Part shown: positions 41,489-49,676 of the stretch, one piece after another
Numbering within the stretch: the first letter of the stretch is position 1
How the letters are laid out: each line of letters starts with the position of its first letter
NCBI RefSeq assembly: GCF_014649115.1
Contig: NZ_BMSK01000013.1
Span: 186,001-250,000 of the forward strand
DNA: 64,000 bases
DNA from: Streptomyces eurythermus
Lineage (GTDB): Bacteria; Actinomycetota; Actinomycetes; Streptomycetales; Streptomycetaceae
Reading direction: 5' to 3'
Notes under the pieces: generated by a model
Databases searched by the model: none
Seen by the model: the letters and a program-made list of their open reading frames with translations, nothing else
What the model was told of the DNA's origin: nothing
Made by a program: the position numbers and the translations under genes

Positions 41489-42390
41489 GTGCTCTTGCCG
41501 TCCACGATGCGGCCCCGGCCGCCGGCACCACTCCGGGTACGGCGCGGCGCCCTCCGCTGCGGCGCCGGATCGCGCTGGTGCCGACGCTCACGCTGCTGCT
41601 CGGCGCGGTCTACACGCTGCTGCCGGTCGCCTGGGTGGTGATCGCGTCCACCAAGTCCGGGCACGAGCTGTTCTCCACGTTCACCTTCCTGCCCGGCACC
41701 GGTTTCGCCGACAACATCAGGGATCTCGACGCCTACCGGGGCGGGGTCTACTGGACCTGGATGGGCAACTCCGCGCTGTACGCCGGTCTGGGCGCCCTGC
41801 TGTCCACCGCAGTGTCGGCGTTCAGCGGCTACGCGCTCGCCACGTACCGCTTCCGGGGCCGCGAGACGATGTTCAACGTGCTGCTCGCGGGCGTGCTGAT
41901 GCCGCCGGTGATCCTCGCGATCCCGCAGTACCTGCTGCTGGCGAAGGCCGACCTCACGGACTCCTACCTGTCCGTGCTGCTGCCGCAGATCCTCTCCCCG
42001 TACGGGGTCTACCTGGCCCGGATCTACGCGTCCGCCGCCGTGCCGGCCGACGTGGTGGAGGCCGGGCGGATGGACGGGGCGAGCGAGTGGCGGATCTTCA
42101 CCCGGATCGCGCTGCCGATGATGATCCCCGGCATGGTGACGGTGTTCCTGTTCCAGTTCGTCGCGGTCTGGAACAACTTCCTGCTGCCGTACATCATGCT
42201 CAGCGACGACGAGAAGTTCCCGCTGACGCTGGGCCTTTACACGCTGCTGGAGCAGGGGGCGAACACACCCGCGCTGTACACGCTGGTGATCACCGGCGCG
42301 TTCCTCGCGGTGCTTCCGCTGATCGCGCTGTTCCTGGTCATCCAGCGGTTCTGGAGCCTGGATCTGCTGTCCGGGGCCGTAAAGTCATGA
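41485..42390 (+). CDS. Sugar ABC transporter permease (MalG-type)
   Basis: A 301-residue partner permease with six helices and the EAA loop DVVEAGRMDGASEWRIF. The N-terminal 25 residues are Ala/Pro-rich. ATG overlaps the upstream stop (ATGA), and the stop overlaps the LacI start (ATGA). Confidence 0.93.
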   Translation: MSALAVHDAAPAAGTTPGTARRPPLRRRIALVPTLTLLLGAVYTLLPVAWVVIASTKSGHELFSTFTFLPGTGFADNIRDLDAYRGGVYWTWMGNSALYAGLGALLSTAVSAFSGYALATYRFRGRETMFNVLLAGVLMPPVILAIPQYLLLAKADLTDSYLSVLLPQILSPYGVYLARIYASAAVPADVVEAGRMDGASEWRIFTRIALPMMIPGMVTVFLFQFVAVWNNFLLPYIMLSDDEKFPLTLGLYTLLEQGANTPALYTLVITGAFLAVLPLIALFLVIQRFWSLDLLSGAVKS

Positions 42391-43418
42391 CCATGAGCAA
42401 TACGGGGGGCCGGCGCAGGGCACCGACGATCCACGACGTGGCGCGCGAGGCCGGGGTCTCGCGCGGCACCGTCTCGCGGGTGCTCAACGGCGGGCACTAT
42501 GTGAGCCCCGCCGCCCAGGAGGCGGTCAACGCCGCGATCCGCAAGACCGGGTACGTCGTGAACCGGCACGCCCGTTCGCTGATAACGGGGCGTTCGGACT
42601 CGGTCGGCTTCCTGCTGACCGAGCCGCAGGAGCGGTTCTTCGAGGACCCGAACTTCAACGTCCTGCTGCGCGGCTGCACCCAGGCGCTGGCCGCGCACGA
42701 CATCCCGCTGCTGCTGATGCTGGCGGGCACGCGGGACGAACGGCGCCGGATCACGCGGTACATCACCGCCGGGCACGTCGACGGGGTGCTGCTGGTCTCC
42801 AGCCACTCCGGCGACCCGGTCGCCGAGGAGCTGCGCGCGGCGGGGGTGCCGCTGGTCGCCTGCGGCAAGCCGATCGGCCTCGGCTCGAAGGTGAGTTACG
42901 TCGCCGCCGACGACCGGGACGGCGCCCGGGACATGGTGCGGCACCTGCTGTCGCTGGGGCGGCGCCGGATCGGTGTGGTCACCGGTCCGCCGGACACCCC
43001 GGGTGGTGTGGAGCGGCTCGCCGGGTACCGGGAGGTGCTCGCCGAGGCGGGCCTGCCGGCCGACGAGCGGCTCGTCGTCTCCGGCGACTACAGCCGTGCG
43101 AGCGGTGAGGCGGGCGCGGAGCGGCTGCTGGAGCGGGCGCCGGACATGGACGCCGTGTTCGTCGCCTCCGATCTGATGGCGCAGGGCGTGCTGGCGGCGC
43201 TGCACCGGGCCGGGAAGCGGGTGCCGGAGGACATCGCCGTAGGCGGTTTCGACGACTCCCCGGCGGCGACCGCCGCCACTCCGGCGCTCACCACCATCCG
43301 GCAGCCGTGGGACCGGATCAGCAACGAGATGGTGCGGGTGCTGCTCGCCCAGCTGGGCGGTGAGGATCCGGCGGCGGTGATCCTGCCCACGGAACTGGTG
43401 CGGCGCGAGTCCGCTTAG
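42387..43418 (+). CDS. LacI family repressor of the galactan locus
   Basis: A 343-residue LacI/GalR protein with an N-terminal HTH and hinge (TIHDVAREAGVSRGTVSRVL) and a periplasmic-binding-protein-like effector domain (GRRRIGVVTGPPDTPGG, DAVFVASDLMAQGVL, VGGFDDSP). It is the fourth gene of the importer operon, so it is probably autoregulated via operator A. The HTH class fits the CG-centred palindromes found at 39.0-39.2 kb. A beta-galactosyl sugar is the expected inducer. Confidence 0.93.
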   Translation: MTMSNTGGRRRAPTIHDVAREAGVSRGTVSRVLNGGHYVSPAAQEAVNAAIRKTGYVVNRHARSLITGRSDSVGFLLTEPQERFFEDPNFNVLLRGCTQALAAHDIPLLLMLAGTRDERRRITRYITAGHVDGVLLVSSHSGDPVAEELRAAGVPLVACGKPIGLGSKVSYVAADDRDGARDMVRHLLSLGRRRIGVVTGPPDTPGGVERLAGYREVLAEAGLPADERLVVSGDYSRASGEAGAERLLERAPDMDAVFVASDLMAQGVLAALHRAGKRVPEDIAVGGFDDSPAATAATPALTTIRQPWDRISNEMVRVLLAQLGGEDPAAVILPTELVRRESA

Positions 43419-43419
43419 A

Positions 43420-43953
43420 GGTCCTGACCAAGGCGTCGGACATCGCGGAAGACGCCCGGGCCGTTGCCGTGCCCCCCCGCCTCGTGCGGCCATGACCGTC
43501 GGATCCCGCGCTGCCGCGGCAGGCGGCGGTGCGCCGGGCCACGGGGCGGGCGATGGGACAGGCTCGCCCCGAGGACGGATGCGGGTGGCGGAGCGCCGGG
43601 GGCCGCCGGAGCCCGGAAGCGGACTGTACGACGGGCCGGCGTCGCCGCGGCGTCGGCGTCAGAGCCGCTGGTGGCCGCACCGTATCCCCCCTCCCACGGC
43701 ACCGAGCGGGGCAGGGTGCCGGGGCTGCGCTGCGGGACGGGCGGGGCCGGTGCGATCTCCGGGCTGGCCCCCTCCACCAGGGCCGGCGCACACACCGGGT
43801 CGGGGGTGGTCGCGTGCTCGACGAGCGTGCCCTCGCGGGCCAGCCGGTCGAACCCGGGAGCCCCCCCCGCCCGGTTGCCGTGCGCGCCCGTGGTGTCCCA
43901 GCGCTGCCGGCCGGTGAGGACCACGATCACGTGGGGACGACGGGCACGGTCAT
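43420..43953 (-). pseudogene. Truncated, frameshifted sulfatase
   Basis: The ATG at 43953 overlaps the tauD stop (ATGA), but the frame closes after eight codons. Restoring one base gives RRPHVIVVLTGRQRWDTTGAHGN and GFDRLAREGTLVEHA, the N-terminal core of a formylglycine sulfatase. The sulfatase site CxPxR reads CAPAL, so the essential arginine is gone. Beyond it the sequence is unrecognisable down to the LacI gene, with only ~170 of ~450-500 codons present. This shows a former tauD-sulfatase pair; the 3' limit is approximate. Confidence 0.8.
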
Positions 43954-44927
43954 GCGGTGGCGGCCCCCGCGGTCGGGACGCCCGACGCGTCCGACGTGCT
44001 CGACGCACCCGACGCGACGCCGAACGCCGGGTCCGGCACCGACTCCGGGGACAGCAGCACGGAGGACCGGCCGTCGACGCCGACCGGGACGTCACCGTCG
44101 ATGGTGACCCGGCGCAGTTTGCGCTCGTGGTCGTCGGAGTCGTCCACCCCGTAGTGCTGCGTCGCCCGGTTGTCCCAGATGGCGACGTCGCCGGCCTGCC
44201 ACTGCCAGCGGACGGTGTTCTCGGGCCGCTCGACGTGGGACTGGAAGAGCTGGAACAGGGCACGCGAGTCCGGCGCGGTCAGCCCCTTGATGCGCTGGAC
44301 GAAGTTGCCGAGCAGCAGGACCCGCTCCCCGGTCTCCGGGTGGACGCGCACGACGGGATGCTCCGTGAGGAACTTCGTCGAGGTGAACACCTCGCGGAAC
44401 CGGGCCAACTGCTCGGGCAGCGCGTCGGGGCGCAGCGCGGCGTAGTCGTAGTCGTTGGAGTGCACGGCGCGCAGTTCGTCGGCGAGGCGGCGCAGCGGCT
44501 GAGGCAGCCCGGCGTACGCGGTCGCGGTGTTGGCCCACAGGGTGTTGCCGCCGTACGGGGGCACGACCAGGGCGCGCAGGATGGAGAAGGCCGGGTACGC
44601 GGGGACGAAGGTCACGTCGCTGTGCCACTGGTTGGCGCGGCCGCCGTGGTCGGAGTCGATCGGGAAGGAGTAGCGGCCGTCGGCGGAGGGAACGGTCGGG
44701 TGGGCGACCGGCGTGCCGAGCAGACGGCCGAAGGCCTCGTGCTGCTCCTCGTCCAGGTGGTCCTGGCCGCGGAAGAAGACGACCTTGTGCTCGAGCAGGG
44801 CCGCGCGGATCTGCGCCACGGTGTCCGCGGGCAGGTCGCCGCCGAGACGGACGCCGGTGAGGACCGCGCCGAGGCGGCCGCCGACCTTCTGCACGGTGAC
44901 GGCGGGGGCCGGGGCTGTGGTGGTCAT
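43950..44927 (-). CDS. TauD/AtsK-type alpha-ketoglutarate-dependent dioxygenase
   Basis: A 325-residue Fe(II)/2-oxoglutarate dioxygenase that releases sulfite or sulfate from a sulfonate or alkyl sulfate, used in sulfur starvation. The iron facial triad is H102, D104 (QWHSDVTF) and H258 (NRATQHYG), with the 2-oxoglutarate arginine in RKLRRVTI. A ~30-residue Ser/Ala-rich tail extends past the usual C-terminus. ATG 44927 follows GAAGGAAG. The upstream inverted repeat may control it. Context (dead sulfatase behind it, sulfatase operon nearby) favours sulfate-ester or sulfonate use. Confidence 0.87.
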   Translation of the reverse strand: MTTTAPAPAVTVQKVGGRLGAVLTGVRLGGDLPADTVAQIRAALLEHKVVFFRGQDHLDEEQHEAFGRLLGTPVAHPTVPSADGRYSFPIDSDHGGRANQWHSDVTFVPAYPAFSILRALVVPPYGGNTLWANTATAYAGLPQPLRRLADELRAVHSNDYDYAALRPDALPEQLARFREVFTSTKFLTEHPVVRVHPETGERVLLLGNFVQRIKGLTAPDSRALFQLFQSHVERPENTVRWQWQAGDVAIWDNRATQHYGVDDSDDHERKLRRVTIDGDVPVGVDGRSSVLLSPESVPDPAFGVASGASSTSDASGVPTAGAATA

Positions 44928-44945
44928 GTGTGCTTCCTTCCGTGG

Positions 44946-44971
44946 ACACAAGCAACGCACTCGGCTTGTGT
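44946..44971. promoter_or_regulatory. Inverted repeat in the tauD leader
   Basis: ACACAAGC (44946-44953) and GCTTGTGT (44964-44971) are perfect 8-bp arms with a 10-nt spacer, 19-44 bp upstream of the tauD ATG. It could be an operator or an RNA hairpin near the ribosome binding site. Confidence 0.5.
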
Positions 44972-45455
44972 GGGGTTAATTCCTGAGGGGAAGTAATTGA
45001 GGTGAGGCAGGGACCGGGCCCGGAAACCGCGCGGCCGAGGCGGATGCCGGACGACGTGAGGATCGGGGGCGCGCGGTTGCCATGACGACGGTGGCGGCGG
45101 CGCGAACCCGCGGCGCGGGACGCTCGGTTCAGGCGCCGGCGGCAGCCCGGCAAAGGCCCGGACAGAGCGCCGGGGCGGCGGTGCCGAGCCGCGACTGGCA
45201 AGCGGCCGAGGTGAGCATGTCCCGGAGACTGGCAGGGCCCCGCGAGGCTCGTCAAGGACGGGGACCGAGCCCCGGACCCTGTCCCGGGGTGCTTCAATTC
45301 CCCCTGCACGGCATCTGGCCGTCGGCCCGGAAACCCGTTCTGACCAGGAGAGTTGAGGCGCCGAACGGCAGGGACCGGCGCCTTGGCACCCGCTCCGCGG
45401 GACGGCCCGTGATCGGCTTCGGGATTTCATGTCCCCGCAACGTGGAGAGGCAACG
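44972..45455. other. Divergent intergenic region between tauD and the ROK regulator
   Basis: No gene is supported in these 484 bp. An AT-rich patch (TTAATTCC...GGAAGTAATT, near 44976-44998) could hold the tauD promoter. A GC stem AGGCGCCG/CGGCGCCT (45356-45363 and 45376-45383) lies 73 bp before the ROK start. The rest is GC-rich with no open reading frame of normal codon bias on a plausible start. Confidence 0.5.
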
Positions 45456-46700
45456 ATGACGTCCACCCCCCACCCGCACAGAATGGTCGGCGACGGCCGG
45501 CGCGAGGCGAACGCGGCTCTCGTGCTGCGCACGGTCCTCGATCACGGCCCGGTCGCCCGCAGCGCCGTCGCCCGGCTCTCGGGACTCAGCCCGGCCGCCG
45601 TGTCCCGGCAGGCCACCGACTTGACACGCGCGGGGCTGCTGCGCGAACTGCCCGACCTCGTCGAGGGCCGGGGGGTAGGACGCCCGCAGATCCCGATGGA
45701 CCTGCACCTCGGTGCGGTCGGCGGGCCGGTGGCCGGCGGCGTGCACCTGGGCGTGCCCGCGTCGACGCTGGGCTTGGTCGATCTGCGGGGCAGGGTGATC
45801 GCCCGGCGCTTGGTCCGACACGACGGACTGGACCGGGAGCTGCTACCGGCCACCATCACCGCCGAGCTGCGCGCCTTCCTCGCCGAACACGTCGGCCCGC
45901 GGCCCCTGCTGGGAGTCGGCGCGGCGCTGGGCGGCTGGATCGACCCGGTGCGGGGATCGGTCGTCCGGCACGAGGCGCTCGGGTGGCGGCGCCGCCCGCT
46001 AGCCGGGGAACTCGCCGAGGGCCTGGGCGGTGTGCCCGTGCGGATCGACAACCACGCGCGTGCCATCGCCCAGTCGGAGATCCTGTTCGGCAGGCCGGCC
46101 GCACGGCGCAGTCTCGTCCACCTCTTCGTCGGCAACGTCGTGGACGCGGCCCTGGGCATCGCGGGCGTGGTGCACCAAGGGCCGGGTTCGGCGGCGGGCG
46201 ACGTCGCGCACCTGCCCGTGCCCGACTCCACCGCCCCGTGCCCGTGCGGCCGTTCGGGTTGTCTGGAGGCGACCGCGTCGAACACCGCCGTCGCGGCGAC
46301 CGCGGCGCGCCGGGGAATCGTGCCGGAACCCGACATCTTCCTGGTCGTGGACGCGGCGGCGGCCGGTGACCGGCGCGCGGACCGGCTGCTGCGGGAACGG
46401 GCCCGGGCGGTGGGCAGGGCGGTCGCCCTCCTGCTCGACGTCGTCAACCCGGACCTGGTGGTCGTCACCGAGCACGCCAGCGTCCTAAACGCCGAGTACC
46501 TGGAGGAGATCCGGGGCGCCGCCGTCGATCTCTCGTCCGTCTGCGACGACCCGGAGCGCATTGTCAGCCCCCACGCGGGCCCGGCCACGCTGCCCGTCGC
46601 GGCCGGCACCGTCCTGCTGAATCCGCTGTTCAGGGCCCCGCTGAGGACGATGGAAGAGCGGGCGGGGGGCGAAGCGGAAGGACTGACACCGTCTCACTGA
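45456..46700 (+). CDS. ROK family transcriptional regulator
   Basis: A 414-residue NagC/XylR-type protein with an N-terminal winged HTH (ALVLRTVLDHGPVARSAVARL, SPAAVSRQATDLTRAGLL) and a ROK sugar-kinase-like domain including the zinc motif CPCGRSGCLEA. The kinase nucleotide-binding residues are partly degenerate, so it is a regulator. ATG 45456 has GGAGAGG 5 bp upstream. It lies directly before the leader peptide and the sulfatase-ABC operon on the same strand, and probably controls them; the effector may be a sugar or sulfated glycoside. Confidence 0.87.
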   Translation: MTSTPHPHRMVGDGRREANAALVLRTVLDHGPVARSAVARLSGLSPAAVSRQATDLTRAGLLRELPDLVEGRGVGRPQIPMDLHLGAVGGPVAGGVHLGVPASTLGLVDLRGRVIARRLVRHDGLDRELLPATITAELRAFLAEHVGPRPLLGVGAALGGWIDPVRGSVVRHEALGWRRRPLAGELAEGLGGVPVRIDNHARAIAQSEILFGRPAARRSLVHLFVGNVVDAALGIAGVVHQGPGSAAGDVAHLPVPDSTAPCPCGRSGCLEATASNTAVAATAARRGIVPEPDIFLVVDAAAAGDRRADRLLRERARAVGRAVALLLDVVNPDLVVVTEHASVLNAEYLEEIRGAAVDLSSVCDDPERIVSPHAGPATLPVAAGTVLLNPLFRAPLRTMEERAGGEAEGLTPSH

Positions 46701-46749
46701 ACGGACAGCGCCGTTGACCGCCGGACGACGCCACTGTCATATTGCTGGC

Positions 46750-46833
46750 GTGCATCCGGACAAGCGCCTCGTCTCCCGCAGGCATGTCGACTTGTGTCGA
46801 CAGGCCAGCGCGGTCTGTGCCGTTCTCGTCTGA
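46750..46833 (+). CDS. Cysteine-containing leader peptide of the sulfatase-ABC operon
   Basis: A 27-codon ORF with GTG start contains RRHVDLCRQASAVC, with cysteines at positions 16 and 23, then AVLV and stop TGA. From memory, short actinobacterial peptides of the pattern RRH(V/I)DL-x-R-x-x-SA-x-C precede sulfur-uptake and sulfur-metabolism genes, and ribosome stalling at Cys codons is a plausible attenuator. It is 300 bp upstream of the binding-protein ATG. The ribosome binding site is weak (TGCTGG). Its codon composition and stop position support translation, but no experiment is available. Confidence 0.72.
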   Translation: MHPDKRLVSRRHVDLCRQASAVCAVLV

Positions 46834-46901
46834 TCACCTCGCCCGCGAGCGGACCAGGTCTCTCCACCGATGCCTCCGCCTCGCCCACGCATCTCCCTCT
46901 T

Positions 46902-46945
46902 GATACGCGCCGACAAACGCTGACCACGCCGATACGCGCCGACAA
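46902..46945. repeat. Direct repeat upstream of the sulfatase-ABC operon
   Basis: GATACGCGCCGACAA occurs at 46902-46916 and again at 46931-46945, 29 bp apart, in the leader between the short ORF and the binding-protein gene. It may be a pair of ROK operators or an RNA element. The remaining leader (46834-47132) shows no gene. Confidence 0.55.
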
Positions 46946-47132
46946 CGCGGCTCCGCGCTGACAGCGAGGACGTGCGCGCTCTCGCGCCGAACCGTCAGCC
47001 GCTTGCACGGCCTCGCGGCCATGAATTCCGATCGCAGCGGAAGTAATGGCCCGCGACGTCGGGCGCGCGGCGCCGTTCTCCGCGTCCCGTCGTCACCTCA
47101 TCGTCCCTCGAATCGTCACAGGCAGGCATCCG

Positions 47133-48725
47133 ATGACCGAGTCGTACCCTTCCCCGGCCGCCCCACCCTCCCGGCGGACCGCCCTGCGTGCCGCCGGCGG
47201 TGGCACCCTGCTCCTCGGGCTGGGACTGGCGGGCTGCCGCTCGGCCGTCTCCGCGTCGGAGTCCGCAGAGAAGGGGGGCGCCGCCGAGCCGAGGCGGGGC
47301 GGCACGGTGAGCGTCGCCATCAACAGCGACTTCACCCCCAGCCTCCTGTTCGCCCAGAGCGGCCAGTCCCTCCAGCACCGCCTCGTCTACAACACGCTGA
47401 CCCGCTACGACGACGAGCTGACACCGCGGCCCGAACTGGCGACCTCCTGGCACTACGCGGAGGACGGCCGCAGCATCACCCTCGAACTGCGCTCCGGTGT
47501 GACCTTCCACGACGGCCGGCCGTTCACCGCCGACGATGTCATCTTCGCCGTGAAGAACCTCCAGAACCCCGCCAGGGCGGCCCAGTTGAGGGCGACGGCG
47601 GGCGTGATCACCGGTTTCGAGAAGCAGGGCGACCACAGGCTGGTGCTCAAGCTGGCCCACCGCGTCAACAATCTCTTCGACCTCTTCGAGTTCATGATCA
47701 TCACTGATCGGAACTCCGTCGAGGAGGCGCTGAAGGGAACCAGGCTCAACGGCACCGGGCCGTTCCGGCTGACCAAGTGGAGCCCGGGCTCCGGACTGAG
47801 CTTCACCCGCAACGACGCCTACTGGCAGCCGGGCCGCCCCTACCTCGACGCCGTCGAGTTCCGCGTGATCCCGCAGGCCGACGCCCTCGTCTCCTCCTTG
47901 CGCACGGGTCAGTCGCAGCTCACGTTCCAGGTTCCGGGCAGGAACCTCGCCGTCGTCAAGAGCAGTCCCGGCCTCACCGTCACCGAGTACGACACGGGCG
48001 GCGGAGCCCAGTACCTCGGCGTCAACACCACGGTCGCCCCGCTCGACGACCGCACCGTCCGGCAGGCCCTCGCCCTCGCCGTCGACCGCGACCGCATCCT
48101 GAAGCAGACCCTCGGCGGCTACGGACTCGCCTCGGCGGCCCCCTGGCCGAAGTCGTCGCCCGCCTTCACCGAGGCCGGCCGCACCCACTACGGGCACGAC
48201 CCCGCGAAGGCGCGCGAACTGCTGCGGTCCGCCGGACACACCCGCCTCGACCTTCCCCTGCTGCACCTCGGTCTGCCCGGGGACACCGCCGTCGCCGAGT
48301 CCCTCCAGTACGACCTGAAGCAGGTGGGCGTCCACGTGACCCTCCGGCCCACCGACCCGGCCACGGCGCAGAAGGACCTCATCTCCCAGAAGATGCCCGC
48401 GCTGTGGACGATGAGCCACGGGTTCGCCCAGGTCCAGCCGTCGACCCTCGCGGTCAGCGCCTATCCCTTCAACGAGGCCAAGAACACCTCGAAATACCGG
48501 TCGGCGAAGTACACCCGGGTCGTCCGCGAGGCGTGGACGAGTCCCGCCACAGGCGCCGCGGCGAACGCGCTGCACCGCGAGATCTCCGACATCCTCCTCG
48601 ACGAGGCGTTCATCATCGACCTCGTCATCCGCGGCAACGTCCAGGTCGCCGCCAAGGACCTGCACGGCGTCACGCTCAACAAGTTCGCCTACCTCAACCT
48701 CGACAACGCCTACCTGGCGGCCTGA
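47133..48725 (+). CDS. Peptide/opine-type ABC transporter substrate-binding lipoprotein
   Basis: A 530-residue family 5 solute-binding protein (DppA/OppA class). The N-terminus has a twin-arginine (RRTALRA) before a hydrophobic stretch and lipobox LAGC. Core features are NTLTRYDDELTPRPELATSW, GRPFTADDVIFAVKNLQ and NGTGPFRLTKWSPGS. This fold also binds glycosides, heme, nickel and other ligands. Context with two sulfatases suggests a sulfated ligand. ATG 47133 has AGGCAGG upstream; a 2-bp gap separates it from the permease. Confidence 0.9.
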   Translation: MTESYPSPAAPPSRRTALRAAGGGTLLLGLGLAGCRSAVSASESAEKGGAAEPRRGGTVSVAINSDFTPSLLFAQSGQSLQHRLVYNTLTRYDDELTPRPELATSWHYAEDGRSITLELRSGVTFHDGRPFTADDVIFAVKNLQNPARAAQLRATAGVITGFEKQGDHRLVLKLAHRVNNLFDLFEFMIITDRNSVEEALKGTRLNGTGPFRLTKWSPGSGLSFTRNDAYWQPGRPYLDAVEFRVIPQADALVSSLRTGQSQLTFQVPGRNLAVVKSSPGLTVTEYDTGGGAQYLGVNTTVAPLDDRTVRQALALAVDRDRILKQTLGGYGLASAAPWPKSSPAFTEAGRTHYGHDPAKARELLRSAGHTRLDLPLLHLGLPGDTAVAESLQYDLKQVGVHVTLRPTDPATAQKDLISQKMPALWTMSHGFAQVQPSTLAVSAYPFNEAKNTSKYRSAKYTRVVREAWTSPATGAAANALHREISDILLDEAFIIDLVIRGNVQVAAKDLHGVTLNKFAYLNLDNAYLAA

Positions 48726-48727
48726 GC

Positions 48728-49672
48728 ATGGGCATCCGACTGCTGCGGCGGCTCCCGTCCGCCCTCCTCGTCCTCCTCGTCGCCTCCTTCGTGATCTTCT
48801 CGATCCTCCGCCTGGTGCCGGGTGATCCCGCGACCTCCCTCGCCGGACCGGACGCCGGTCCCGAGACCGTCGCCGCCATCCGGGACCGCCTCGGCCTGGA
48901 CGAACCCCTGCCCCTCCAGTACGTCCACTGGATCGGCGGCCTCCTCACCGGCGACCTCGGCCCCTCGTACGCAATCGGCGGCCAGACCGCCGACCTCATC
49001 GGCGACGGCCTCGGTGCGACGGTCGAACTCACCCTGGGCGCCCTGCTGTTCGTCGTCGTCCTCGGCACCGCGTTCGGGGTGCTCGGTGCCACCGCACGCC
49101 GCGGCTGGGTACGCGCCACGGTCCGGGTCCTGACGACCGGGGCGCTGGCCGTGCCGCCGTTCGTCACCGGCGTCCTTCTCGTGCTGCTGTTCGCGGTGGT
49201 GCTGAAGGTCCTGCCGTCCGGCGGCCGGGTCTCCGTCCTGACCGCCCCCGACCTGGGCGTGCAGTACCTGCTGCTGCCCGCGCTGTGCCTGGCGCTGCCC
49301 AGCGCCGCGATCCTCGGCCGCTACCTGAAGGACGGCATCGAGCGCGCCCTCGCCGAGGACTACGTGCGCACGGCCACCGCGGCGGGCGTCCATCCGCGCC
49401 GGCTGCTGTGGCGCCACGCCCTGCCCAACGCGCTCCCGCCCGTCGTCACCCTGCTCGGCATGCAGACCGGCCACCTGCTGGGCGGCGCCGTGCTCGTCGA
49501 GGCCATCTTCGCCTGGCCCGGCCTCGGCCAGCTCGCCGAACAGGGCCTCACCCGCCGGGACTACCCGGTCGTCCAGGACCTGCTGCTGCTCCTGGTGACC
49601 GTCTTCGTCCTCGTCCAGTTGATCACCGATCTCGTCCATGCCTGGCTCGACCCCCGGATCAGGTGGGAGTGA
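48728..49672 (+). CDS. ABC transporter permease (DppB-type)
   Basis: A 314-residue membrane subunit. The N-terminus LRLVPGDPATSLAGPDA and the EAA loop (EDYVRTATAAGVHPRRLLWRHALPNALPPV, quoted in part: YVRTATAAGVHPRRLL) are diagnostic of the DppB/OppB family. ATG 48728 is 2 bp after the binding-protein stop. Confidence 0.93.
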   Translation: MGIRLLRRLPSALLVLLVASFVIFSILRLVPGDPATSLAGPDAGPETVAAIRDRLGLDEPLPLQYVHWIGGLLTGDLGPSYAIGGQTADLIGDGLGATVELTLGALLFVVVLGTAFGVLGATARRGWVRATVRVLTTGALAVPPFVTGVLLVLLFAVVLKVLPSGGRVSVLTAPDLGVQYLLLPALCLALPSAAILGRYLKDGIERALAEDYVRTATAAGVHPRRLLWRHALPNALPPVVTLLGMQTGHLLGGAVLVEAIFAWPGLGQLAEQGLTRRDYPVVQDLLLLLVTVFVLVQLITDLVHAWLDPRIRWE

Positions 49673-49676
49673 CCCC

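Noticed and set aside
44924..45000. Leader peptide before tauD ending in AECVACVHGRKHT with a stop overlapping the tauD ATG
   Set aside because: The frame has Cys codons but no ATG, GTG or TTG start nearby; only a CTG would allow a short peptide, so I do not annotate it.
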